A stretch of DNA of 6,832 nucleotides from Pseudomonadota bacterium (GTDB lineage Bacteria > Pseudomonadota > Alphaproteobacteria > Parvibaculales > Parvibaculaceae). Positions 1-6,131 of the stretch are shown here, one piece after another. The DNA is taken from contig JAJXZC010000524.1 in the NCBI GenBank assembly GCA_021780275.1, positions 1-6,832 on the forward strand. Direction: 5' to 3'. The notes beneath the pieces are model-generated. The model searched no databases. It saw nothing but the letters and a program-made list of their open reading frames with translations, and had not been told where the DNA came from. The translations under genes were made by a program, and so were the position numbers. The stretch's first letter is position 1; each line of letters starts with the position of its first letter.

Positions 1-484
1 CGTCGTGCATGATGCGAAGACGAACGAAGACATCACGCGCTCCGTTCTCGCCCAGATTATTTTCGAAGAAGAAGGCAAGAGCGGCCAGAACCTCCTGCCC
101 ATAAAGTTCCTGCGCCAGATCATCCGTTTCTACGGCGACGGCCTTCAGGGATTCATTCCTTCCTATCTCGAACTCAGCATGGACGCCTTCTCGCGCGAGC
201 AGGAGAAGATGCGCTCGAAGATCGCCAGCGCCTTCACCGGCGGCCCGCGCCTCGGCCAGTTCGAAGATCAGATCCGCCAGAACTTTGCCATGTTCGACAG
301 CGCCATGCGCATGTTCTCGCCCTTCTCGCCGCGCACGAAATCTCCGCGCCCGGAAGGCGAAGAACCCGCCGTCGAGCCTGCCGGAAGCGAAGCGGAGCCG
401 AATGCGAGAGAGCGCGAGATCGAGGAACTGAAGCGGCAGATGTCCGCCATGCAGACACAGCTCGAATCCCTCGTCAAGAAGTAG
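1..484 (+). CDS. phaR: Polyhydroxyalkanoate synthesis regulator PhaR, 5'-truncated by window edge
   Basis: The reading frame is open from base 2 and ends at TAG 482-484, giving about 160 C-terminal residues. The stretch DAKTNEDITRSVLAQIIFEE (from base 11) is the end of the PhaR N-terminal DNA-binding domain. It is followed by the PHB-accumulation region with GQNLLPIKFLRQIIRFYGDG and a helical segment ending around SREQEKMRSK. A Pro/Glu-rich linker then leads to a C-terminal coiled coil (REREIEELKRQM to LVKK) that probably mediates oligomerisation. Alphaproteobacterial PhaR proteins are roughly 190-200 residues, so I estimate about 35-40 residues lie left of the window. From the family: PhaR represses phasin genes and its own gene, and is released from DNA when it binds nascent PHA granules. 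No other pha gene is visible here. The gene ends 27 bases before the stop of the convergent GGDEF/EAL gene, and I see no convincing terminator between them. Family assignment is strong. Confidence 0.93.
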   Translation, partial: VVHDAKTNEDITRSVLAQIIFEEEGKSGQNLLPIKFLRQIIRFYGDGLQGFIPSYLELSMDAFSREQEKMRSKIASAFTGGPRLGQFEDQIRQNFAMFDSAMRMFSPFSPRTKSPRPEGEEPAVEPAGSEAEPNAREREIEELKRQMSAMQTQLESLVKK

Positions 485-511
485 GCTTCGACGCCGGGCC
501 CGAAAAGCGGA

Positions 512-2224
512 TCAGGCGCGCGCGGTGGATCGCGCCGTCTCTTCCGGCAGCGCGAGCAGCGGCTCGCCCAGATAGAAGCCCTGCAGATATTCGACGCCGA
601 GATCGCGCAGCATCGAGACTTCATCCGCATTGCTGACCCACTCGGCGACGGTGGGCAGATTGAAATTATGCGCAAGCTCGACCAGAGTCTTCACGAAGAA
701 CTGATTATCCCGGTTCTCGAGAAGGTTCTGCACGAAAGAGCCGTCGATCTTCACGAGATCGACATCGAGGGCGCGCAGATTGCGGAACGACGTATAGCCC
801 GCGCCGAAATCGTCGATGGCAATCTGGCAACCGAGATCGCGAAGGCGCGAAACGAAGCCGGCCGTTTCCGCGATGTCATGAATGGCCACCGTTTCTGTGA
901 TCTCGACGCAGAGGCGTGTCGCGAGGCTGCGGTCGGTGCGTAGCTGCGCAACGAGCGCGTCAAGCCACATGCGATCGCTCGTCGTCCGGCCCGACACATT
1001 GAGCGCGAGCTTCACGTCGGGCCGCGCGCGCAGCGTATCCATCGCCAGTTCCATGACGCGATAGTCGAGGAGCCCGATAAGGCCGAGCTTTTCCGCAATA
1101 GGCACGAAATTGCCAGCCGCGATGATATTGCCGTCCTCTCGCACGAGACGGATCAGGCATTCATAGAATTCCGCCTCACCCGACTGCGATGAGAAGATGG
1201 GCTGATAGGCAAGACAAATGCGGCGGTCGTTCAGCGCGGATATCAGCTCATCCGCAATGTCGATATTGCGCTGGCGCGTCTTCTCGCGCTCGCGCGAGGG
1301 CGCGTAGATCACATAGCTGTCGCGATGCATCTGCTTGGCGGACATAAGCGCTTCTTCCGCATGGGCAAGCGCCGCTTCGACCGTCTGCGCGTGGAAGGGC
1401 AGCGAAACGCAGCCTGCGGACATGGTGATCGCGACAGGTCCGCGCGATGTCCTGATCACCTGGTCGCGCACGGAGGCGAGCAATCGCTCGGCAATGGCGG
1501 CAAGCCGATCCTGGCTGCAATTCCTGAGCACAACGCCGAACTTGTTGCCGGAATAGCGGCCCAGCGCGTCTGCCTTGCGTGAAAGACCGACCAGACGCTC
1601 GGCGACGCCGACGATGACTTCATCGCCGACATCGAAGCCGTAGGAATCATTTATCCGCGCGAGATTGTCGACGGCGAGCAGCAGAAACGCACCGGACGTC
1701 CGCGCCTGCGTCACGACGTCGGAGAGCTCGCCTTTCAGGCGGACGCGATTGAGAAGCCCGGTGAGTTCGTCGAAGGTCGACAGACGAACGAGCTGGTCGT
1801 CGCGCACGCGGCGCTGGTCGATAGCGCGCAGAACGCCCACCGCGACCTCCGGTTTGCCATCGGCATCGCCGAACCACCGGCCACGGTCTTCGACCCAGCG
1901 CAAGCCGCCGTAATCGTCCATAAGCTGATATTCGATTTCGTAGCGCACGCCGGCGCCGTCGTCGCTTTCGCGCGAATACATCACCGTCTCATAACGGCTT
2001 GCCCCTTTTTGGGACACCGACCGGGCACCAAAGGCGCGGCCTGTCTCGACGCATTCGGGATTGGCCACGCCGAGCAGCGGCTCGACGCCCTCGCCCCACT
2101 CGATCAGGTCGTCCCTGAGGGACCAGCGATAGGCGACGTCGCCAACGGCGCTGACGACATCGGTCGACCGTCGCGTCGGCGCGTTTTCCGGCTTAAGACC
2201 GGGCCTGAAGGTATCACTATCCAC
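512..2224 (-). CDS. PAS-GGDEF-EAL protein: probable c-di-GMP phosphodiesterase with degenerate GGDEF domain
   Basis: This 570-residue cytoplasmic protein has no membrane segment or signal peptide. Residues ~22-138 look like a PAS/PAC sensor fold (RWSLRDD, YQLMDDYGGLRWVEDRG). A GGDEF domain spans ~148-308, beginning with FDELTGLLNR. Its signature is Ser-Gly-Asn-Lys-Phe at 225-229 instead of GGDEF, and the first metal-binding Asp of the D-x-D-x-F motif is Ala184, so cyclase activity is unlikely. The EAL domain (~320-560) has ECL (355-357) for EAL but keeps the expected catalytic set: Glu355, Asn409, Glu441/Glu444, the DDFGAG loop (Asp471, Asp472), Lys492, Glu528 and Gln548. I infer hydrolysis of cyclic-di-GMP, with the degenerate GGDEF possibly acting as a GTP-sensing regulatory domain. 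The start is GTG (2222-2224), chosen because AGGTGAGG lies 7 bases upstream. The PAS ligand is unknown. The gene stands alone and converges on phaR. Confidence 0.9.
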   Translation of the reverse strand: MDSDTFRPGLKPENAPTRRSTDVVSAVGDVAYRWSLRDDLIEWGEGVEPLLGVANPECVETGRAFGARSVSQKGASRYETVMYSRESDDGAGVRYEIEYQLMDDYGGLRWVEDRGRWFGDADGKPEVAVGVLRAIDQRRVRDDQLVRLSTFDELTGLLNRVRLKGELSDVVTQARTSGAFLLLAVDNLARINDSYGFDVGDEVIVGVAERLVGLSRKADALGRYSGNKFGVVLRNCSQDRLAAIAERLLASVRDQVIRTSRGPVAITMSAGCVSLPFHAQTVEAALAHAEEALMSAKQMHRDSYVIYAPSREREKTRQRNIDIADELISALNDRRICLAYQPIFSSQSGEAEFYECLIRLVREDGNIIAAGNFVPIAEKLGLIGLLDYRVMELAMDTLRARPDVKLALNVSGRTTSDRMWLDALVAQLRTDRSLATRLCVEITETVAIHDIAETAGFVSRLRDLGCQIAIDDFGAGYTSFRNLRALDVDLVKIDGSFVQNLLENRDNQFFVKTLVELAHNFNLPTVAEWVSNADEVSMLRDLGVEYLQGFYLGEPLLALPEETARSTARA

Positions 2225-2231
2225 GTCTTGG

Positions 2232-2317
2232 CCTCACCTGCTCGAATGATCCGGCGTTCCGTTGCCATCGCGCCCTTCTGGGCGATCCGTTGAGCAGGTT
2301 GCAGTTTCGGCGTGAGG
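2232..2317 (-). promoter_or_regulatory. Leader of the GGDEF/EAL gene with strong SD and complementary anti-SD segments
   Basis: The Shine-Dalgarno sequence AGGTGAGG (complement of 2232-2239) fixes the GTG start at 2224. Further upstream in the same leader, ACCTGCTC (complement of 2292-2299) is perfectly complementary to GAGCAGGT (complement of 2236-2243), which covers part of the SD. CCTCAC (complement of 2312-2317) is complementary to GTGAGG within the SD (2232-2237). Between the arms, 2271-2275 and 2280-2284 form a five-base-pair stem with a four-base loop. The complementarity is visible directly. That it controls translation is inference and requires the transcript to start upstream of about 2300. 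No known riboswitch class was recognised. Confidence 0.35.
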
Positions 2318-2354
2318 TCTTAAGATTCCACCAAGCGACGTGGCGACTAAAGTT

Positions 2355-2371
2355 TTAACAAGCGTGGTTAA
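2355..2371. promoter_or_regulatory. AT-rich inverted repeat TTAAC-N7-GTTAA in divergent intergenic region
   Basis: Bases 2225-2447 separate two divergent genes and hold no credible ORF of their own. The most AT-rich part contains a small palindrome with five-base arms at 2355-2359 and 2367-2371. It could be an operator serving either gene. The two TTAA cores are nine bases apart rather than the seven of a canonical CtrA site, so I do not call it CtrA. No convincing -35/-10 pair was found for either direction. Confidence 0.2.
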
Positions 2372-2447
2372 TGGAACCGCGGCACGTTGTGGCAGGTTTC
2401 TTGCTCCCTTTCACAGCAGGAGACATGCGAGCGGAACAGACGAAGAC

Positions 2448-2771
2448 ATGGAAATCAGGCGTATCGGCACATCGGCGCAAACGCCTTCCACCGGAAGGAA
2501 CGGATCGCCGCGCGCGCAGGCGCTGCAGGGCGTCGAGGCCCAGCCTGCACCCTTGCGCGCATCCATGTCCGACACGCGTGCGCCGCAGAGCTTTCGCCCG
2601 GTCGCTGCATTCCTCGCGCAATATGTCGATCAGAGCTTTCCCTGGGCCCGCTCACCCCTGCGCAAGGACCGCAAGCGGCAGCGCGCAACCAGCGCCTATA
2701 TCACGGCGGATATGCTGCCCGACCTTCTTGCCGAAACTCTCCGTCTGCGGATGGTAGATCGAAAATTCTGA
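2448..2771 (+). CDS. Small basic hypothetical protein
   Basis: This 107-residue protein has no recognised function. The N-terminal half is rich in Ala, Pro, Ser and Arg and is probably disordered. Residues ~48-107 look folded: a helix FLAQYVDQS, a basic patch (RSPLRKDRKRQR), then a helix running through MLPDLLAETLRLRMVD. The order of a short helix, a basic stretch and a terminal Tyr-containing helix recalls small uncharacterised alphaproteobacterial proteins, but I cannot place it in a named family. Codon use is GC3-rich and regular, which supports coding. I chose ATG 2448 because the longer frame upstream (to GTG 2340) runs through AT-rich intergenic DNA with atypical codons. The ribosome binding site is weak (GCGGAA at 2431-2436), so the true start could differ. 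The stop is only 10 bases from the end of the convergent helix-turn-helix gene. Confidence 0.55.
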   Translation: MEIRRIGTSAQTPSTGRNGSPRAQALQGVEAQPAPLRASMSDTRAPQSFRPVAAFLAQYVDQSFPWARSPLRKDRKRQRATSAYITADMLPDLLAETLRLRMVDRKF

Positions 2772-2781
2772 GCGTCTGAGG

Positions 2782-3138
2782 TCAGCCGAGCGGACGCGTC
2801 GCAAGGATGAGCGATTGCAGATCCGCAATCGCTCTCTCCATGCGGATGAGACGCTGTTCCATTTCTTCGAGCTTCGCCAGAACCGCCGCGCCGTCGCCTG
2901 GCGATTTTGGCGCTGGCGTCGGCGTAGCGATCCCGGCACGTGACACGACTTCGGTGACGGGCTCCTCCAGAAGCCGCGCCAGCATCGTCACATGATTGGG
3001 CGAAAGTTCCCGCTGATCCTTGAAGACCTCGTCCACTTCCTCGCGGGAAAGCCGGAGCGCGGCGGCAACATCCTCCCGCGTCCTGCCCTTCGCCTTGAGC
3101 TTCGTGTCGAACCATTCCTGATCGAAGAACAGAGCCAT
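2782..3138 (-). CDS. Small HTH / coiled-coil protein, putative XRE-like regulator
   Basis: The product has 118 residues. Residues ~11-70 fit a helix-turn-helix of the XRE/Cro type: TREDVAAALRLSREEVDEVF gives the scaffold and recognition helices, and LARLLEEPVTEVVSRAG resembles the closing helix of this fold. A Pro/Ala linker (70-82) leads to a predicted coiled coil (~83-112, LAKLEEMEQRLIRMERAIAD), suggesting a dimer or larger oligomer. The start ATG 3136-3138 is preferred over a longer in-frame extension because GAGGA lies four bases upstream. That SD overlaps the TGA stop of the crotonase gene, with seven bases between the genes, so the two are almost certainly cotranscribed and translationally coupled. 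It may regulate its own operon, or it could be a protein-interaction module; DNA binding is not shown. Confidence is high that it is a gene and moderate for HTH. Confidence 0.8.
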   Translation of the reverse strand: MALFFDQEWFDTKLKAKGRTREDVAAALRLSREEVDEVFKDQRELSPNHVTMLARLLEEPVTEVVSRAGIATPTPAPKSPGDGAAVLAKLEEMEQRLIRMERAIADLQSLILATRPLG

Positions 3139-3145
3139 ACTTTCC

Positions 3146-3967
3146 TCAACGTCCCTTGAAAACCGGCGCCCGCTTTTCGATGAAGCTCGCGACGCCCTCG
3201 CGATGATCCTCGGTCTGGAAGAGGCGGCCCAGCGTGCCGCTGACCCAGCTTCCGATTTCGCGCAGATCGCCATAGGCGGTGCGGCGCAGCCCTTCTTTCA
3301 TGTAGCGAAGTGCGAGCGGCGGATTGACCGCGATGCGGCCCGCCATCGCCATGGCCCGCTCCATCAGTTGCGCATGCGGCGTGACCTCGGTGACAAGGCC
3401 GATGCGCAAGGCTTCCTGCGCGTCGATGATATCGCCGGTGAAGAGAAGTTCCGCCGCCTTGGCGGGGCCGACAATGGCCGGCAGACGCCACAGTCCGCCT
3501 ATATCGGAGATAAGTCCGCGCTTGATGAACAGCTCGCCGAATTTCGCCTGCTCGGACGCAATGCGTATATCGGCAAAAAGCGAAAGCTCCATGCCCCAGC
3601 CGACCGCCGACCCGTTGATCGCGGCGATCACCGGCCGGTCGCATTCGAGCGCGGCGACAGCGGCGGGCGTCGGCTCCGGCCTGATGCGGGTGAGGCTCGC
3701 CACGCTTGCATCGTGCTGCTCGCCCGTCATCATCTCCTTCACATCCTCGCCCGAGCAGAAGGCGGGATCGACGCCGGTGATGACGACGCAACGCACCTGC
3801 CCATCGGCAGCTGCCGCGCGGAAGGCACATTCGACTTCGTCGTAAGCCCGGCGGTTGAGCGCATTGCGACGCTCAGGCCGATTGATCGTGATCACCGCGA
3901 CATGATCGCGAACCTCGTAGCGCAGACATTCGAATTCGGATGTGGGTATCGGCGCCCTTGCATACAT
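3146..3967 (-). CDS. Enoyl-CoA hydratase/isomerase (crotonase) family protein
   Basis: The product has 273 residues, normal for the crotonase family. INRPERRNALN (~28-38) is the usual N-terminal motif. AFCSGEDVKEM (~69-79) supplies the first oxyanion-hole strand, and GSAVGWGMELSLFADIRIAS (119-138) supplies the second and the CoA/trimer helix. In rat mitochondrial hydratase two glutamates (144 and 164) act on the substrate. Here the first is kept (Glu127) but the second position is Phe147. An Asp is present at GLISDIGG (Asp155), where PaaG-type isomerases and dienoyl-CoA isomerases carry a catalytic Asp. I therefore infer an isomerase or specialised lyase rather than a classical hydratase; the substrate is unknown. 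The start ATG 3965-3967 has GGGGAGGA five bases upstream; an upstream in-frame extension to 4033 crosses an inverted repeat and is unlikely. It lies downstream of the SDR gene and is coupled to the HTH gene. Confidence 0.9.
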   Translation of the reverse strand: MYARAPIPTSEFECLRYEVRDHVAVITINRPERRNALNRRAYDEVECAFRAAAADGQVRCVVITGVDPAFCSGEDVKEMMTGEQHDASVASLTRIRPEPTPAAVAALECDRPVIAAINGSAVGWGMELSLFADIRIASEQAKFGELFIKRGLISDIGGLWRLPAIVGPAKAAELLFTGDIIDAQEALRIGLVTEVTPHAQLMERAMAMAGRIAVNPPLALRYMKEGLRRTAYGDLREIGSWVSGTLGRLFQTEDHREGVASFIEKRAPVFKGR

Positions 3968-3985
3968 GGTTTTCCTCCCCGTTAT

Positions 3986-4015
3986 TTTTATGAGAGCAAG
4001 CCTAGCCTCATAAAA
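3986..4015. repeat. Perfect 9-bp inverted repeat upstream of crotonase gene; operator candidate
   Basis: TTTTATGAG (3986-3994) and CTCATAAAA (4007-4015) are perfect reverse complements separated by 12 bases. The element sits in the 98-base gap between the SDR stop and the crotonase start, 19-48 bases upstream of the crotonase ATG and just above its SD. The arms are AT-rich in a GC-rich context and lack a following run of T on the minus strand, which argues against an intrinsic terminator. An operator for a dimeric repressor, or a leader hairpin, is more likely. No regulator family was matched. Confidence 0.5.
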
Positions 4016-4065
4016 TCGTAGGGCAAGAGCCACGCAAGGGCGCCGACCGGGACCGGATCAGGCGA

Positions 4066-4869
4066 TCAGCTGAACGCGGCCAGCGCGTTCGCGCCCGCAT
4101 CGCCGAGCTTCGTTCCGCCATCGACGTCGATGATCGTGCCGGTGATGTATTTGGCATTGTCGGTCGACAGGAAAAGCGCCATGTCCGCAACGTCAGTCTT
4201 GGTGCCGTAGTCGCGAAGCGCGAGGCGCGCCTTCACATGCGCTTCGGCTTCCGGCGTCGGCGCGAGACGGGCCATTCCTTCCGTGTCGGCGATCGGTCCG
4301 GGCGAGATCGCATTGACGCGAACGCCAGCCGGGCCCCACTCCATGGCGAGGCACTTCGTCAGCATGTTGATGCCCGCCTTGGCGGCACACACATGAGCCT
4401 GGAACATGGAGGGGTTGATCGCCTGCGGCGCGGTGATCGAGATGAGCGAGGCGCCCGGACGGTTCAGATACTGGAACGACGCGCGCAGCACATGGAACGT
4501 GCCGATGAGGTCGATGTCGACGACGGTCTTGAAGCCGTTGGACGACATGCCGAGCGCCGGAGCGACGAAATTGCCCGCCGCGCCCGAAATCACGACGTCG
4601 ATCTTGCCGAACTTGTCATGCGTGGCCTTCAGCGCCGCGTCGACGGAGTCGAAATCGCGCACATCGGCGGCCATGCCGATCGCCTCAAAGCCTTCGTCGG
4701 TGATGGTCTTTGCCGCTGCCGTGATCTTGTCATGGCTGCGGCTTATGATGGCGACCTTGGCGCCAGCCCGCGCGAAATGCTGCGCGATGCCGAGATTGAT
4801 GCCGCTCGAGGCGCCGGCGACGAAGACGACCTTGCCCGCGAGCACCTTGTCCTTGAATGCGTTAGTCAT
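4066..4869 (-). CDS. SDR-family oxidoreductase resembling 2,4-dienoyl-CoA reductase
   Basis: This is a 267-residue short-chain dehydrogenase. The nucleotide-binding motif is GASSGINLGIA (19-29), where Asn25 replaces the last Gly of TGxxxGxG. Arg44 in ISRSH suggests NADP(H), typical of this subgroup. SGAAGNF (95-101) replaces NNAG, and FKTVVDIDLIGTFHV (113-127) and the AMEWGPAGVRVNAISPGPI segment (175-193) closely match the SDR-type 2,4-dienoyl-CoA reductases (eukaryotic DECR1/DECR2). As in the peroxisomal enzyme, the YxxxK tyrosine is absent: the segment is HVCAAK with Val160 four before Lys164. The known SDR-type enzymes reduce 2,4-dienoyl-CoA with NADPH to trans-3-enoyl-CoA, the auxiliary route for unsaturated fatty acids. 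The start ATG 4867-4869 has AGGAAGGA four bases upstream. It is the first gene of the minus-strand run and is divergent from the hydrolase. Many bacterial homologues are annotated only as SDR, so the exact substrate is uncertain. Confidence 0.85.
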   Translation of the reverse strand: MTNAFKDKVLAGKVVFVAGASSGINLGIAQHFARAGAKVAIISRSHDKITAAAKTITDEGFEAIGMAADVRDFDSVDAALKATHDKFGKIDVVISGAAGNFVAPALGMSSNGFKTVVDIDLIGTFHVLRASFQYLNRPGASLISITAPQAINPSMFQAHVCAAKAGINMLTKCLAMEWGPAGVRVNAISPGPIADTEGMARLAPTPEAEAHVKARLALRDYGTKTDVADMALFLSTDNAKYITGTIIDVDGGTKLGDAGANALAAFS

Positions 4870-4907
4870 AGTGTCCTTCCTGTTTTCGATTCGGGCGCCG
4901 GTTGCAG

Positions 4908-4936
4908 TCGCCAGCGCATTCCTTATTTGCTGGCGA
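4908..4936. repeat. Perfect 8-bp inverted repeat upstream of SDR gene
   Basis: TCGCCAGC (4908-4915) and GCTGGCGA (4929-4936) are perfect reverse complements flanking a 13-base AT-rich spacer. The repeat lies 39-67 bases upstream of the SDR start, in the 202-base divergent gap 4870-5071. It could be an operator for the SDR promoter or a hairpin in the SDR leader. Its sequence is unrelated to the inverted repeat upstream of the crotonase, so a shared regulator is not supported. No ORF, RNA gene or terminator is evident in the rest of the gap. Confidence 0.4.
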
Positions 4937-4997
4937 GCATCAAGCCTGCACTCGCCCGCCCCCGCAAGACCCGAAGACGAACAAGACCTGTCCGCAT

Positions 4998-5026
4998 TTG
5001 TGGCAACAGGCGGGACTCTCTAGAAT
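4998..5026 (+). promoter_or_regulatory. Candidate sigma-70-type promoter for the alpha/beta hydrolase gene
   Basis: TTGTGG (4998-5003) and TAGAAT (5021-5026) are separated by exactly 17 bases. The -10 matches the TATAAT consensus at five of six positions and the -35 at three of six (TTG). A start near 5033 would leave a leader of about 40 bases before the hydrolase ATG at 5072. The ribosome binding site there is GGAG (5058-5061), with a rather long spacing of 10 bases. Confidence 0.5.
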
Positions 5027-5071
5027 GCCCAGCCGTCCGCTGCGTCGCGGCGGAGGCGGAGACGACAAAGA

Positions 5072-6088
5072 ATGGCGATCCTCAAAGGCGTGGCCGCGGC
5101 TGTGGCCGCGGTCCTCCTGATCCTGCTGGTATTCTATTGGGCTGCGGGGCGCGCCAGGCCCGCGCTGGATGCCGCCTCGCGCGCCCTCCTCCAGCAGCAG
5201 GGCATTGCCCATGCCTTCATCGAACTCCCGGACGGCACGGTGCATTACCGGCTCGAAGGGCCGGCAAACGGCCCGCTCGTGGTGCTCATCCACGGCTTTT
5301 CGCTGCCATCCTTCGTTTTCGACGACTATGTGAAGCCGCTGACGGATGCGGGCTACCGCGTCCTTGCCTTCGACAATTACGGCCGCGGGCTCTCGGACCG
5401 GCCCGCCATCGACTATGACGCCAACCTTACGGACCGGCTGATCCTCAACCTGACGGACAAGCTCGGCCTTACGGCGCCCGCCCATTTCGTCGGCTATTCG
5501 ATGGGTGGCGCCGCCGCCGTCATCTTTGCCGCCCGTCATCCGGAGCGTGTCCGCTCGCTGACGCTCATCGCACCCGCGGGGCTTGGCATTTCGCCAAAGC
5601 TCAAGGAAAGCATTCTTGCCCGCCCGGTCATCGGGGAATGGGTCGCGCGCATGTTCGGCCTGCGGATTTTCCACAGCATCGCCGCCGAGGAAGCCAAAGC
5701 CGCGCCCGATCCCATCCGCTTCCTTGCCGATTTCGATCGTCAGATGGACTATCGCGGTTATGGCGAAGCGCTGGTTTCAACCATCCGCCACTACCCGCTC
5801 GACAGCGCGGATGCCGCCTATGCCGAAGCCGGGCGGTCGGAACGGCCTGTCCTCGTCATCTGGGGCGAGGCTGACGAAACAGTGCCCTTCGCCGCCTCGC
5901 AAAAGCTGATGACGCTGATGCCCCGCGCCCAGCTCCACTCCTATCCCGGCCTTGGGCACAGTATCGAATATTCGCGTGTGCCTCTGGTAAGCGGCCTTAT
6001 CCTCGACTTCCTCGCCGCGCAGCAAGATGGTGCGGCGGTCGGCAAGACGGCGGGCACAGGCAAAGAAGCCTCGCCGGAACGGAAATAG
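5072..6088 (+). CDS. Alpha/beta hydrolase with N-terminal membrane anchor
   Basis: The product has 338 residues. Residues ~7-24 form one hydrophobic segment (Ala/Val/Leu-rich, ending FYW) after a short N terminus with Lys5. It has no clear signal-peptidase site, so I read it as a membrane anchor with the enzyme domain probably on the periplasmic side. The fold is clear: the oxyanion motif LIHGF (72-76), DNYGRGLSDRP (101-111), the nucleophile elbow GYSMGG with Ser143, the acid Asp268 in WGEADETVP, and His296 in GLGHS. This complete Ser-Asp-His triad predicts an ester, amide or C-C bond hydrolase. The motif set resembles meta-cleavage-product hydrolases and related esterases, but the substrate cannot be read from sequence. 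The cap region is ~172-245. The last ~23 residues are a polar, low-complexity tail. The next gene follows after 43 bases on the same strand, so cotranscription is likely. Confidence 0.9.
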   Translation: MAILKGVAAAVAAVLLILLVFYWAAGRARPALDAASRALLQQQGIAHAFIELPDGTVHYRLEGPANGPLVVLIHGFSLPSFVFDDYVKPLTDAGYRVLAFDNYGRGLSDRPAIDYDANLTDRLILNLTDKLGLTAPAHFVGYSMGGAAAVIFAARHPERVRSLTLIAPAGLGISPKLKESILARPVIGEWVARMFGLRIFHSIAAEEAKAAPDPIRFLADFDRQMDYRGYGEALVSTIRHYPLDSADAAYAEAGRSERPVLVIWGEADETVPFAASQKLMTLMPRAQLHSYPGLGHSIEYSRVPLVSGLILDFLAAQQDGAAVGKTAGTGKEASPERK

Positions 6089-6131
6089 TCCCGCGCCTTC
6101 CCGCGAAGCGCATGGAGACAGGGAGCACCGG

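Noticed and set aside
485..508. Possible terminator hairpin between phaR and the GGDEF/EAL gene
   Set aside because: The stem GCTT...AAGC is short and needs a bulge, and there is no T-run on either strand.
2299..2326. Possible plus-strand promoter TTGCAG-N16-TAAGAT for the small orphan gene
   Set aside because: Only three of six -35 and four of six -10 matches with 16-base spacing, and more than 100 bases from the start codon; too weak to annotate.
2355..2371. CtrA-like site (two TTAA cores)
   Set aside because: The cores are nine bases apart, not the seven of the canonical CtrA motif.
2425..2757. Alternative plus-strand frame with ATG 2425 behind AGGAGA
   Set aside because: The SD is only about two bases from this ATG, and the product is Arg/Pro/Cys-rich with codon use unlike the neighbours; the 2448 frame is more gene-like. 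Some doubt remains.
3203..4021. Plus-strand open frame of 272 codons antisense to the crotonase
   Set aside because: A shadow of the crotonase gene in high-GC DNA; no ribosome binding site or domain signal.
3968..4033. Upstream extension of the crotonase start to 4033
   Set aside because: The extra 22 residues cross the inverted repeat, while ATG 3965-3967 has an excellent SD and aligns with the family N terminus.
4237..5418. Long plus-strand open frame (393 codons)
   Set aside because: It overlaps the SDR on the opposite strand and the hydrolase in another frame; the product is Arg-rich with no recognisable domain.
4940..5674. Long minus-strand open frame (244 codons)
   Set aside because: It lies mostly antisense to the clear alpha/beta hydrolase gene, its translation is low-complexity and matches no fold, and it reflects GC-rich codon bias.
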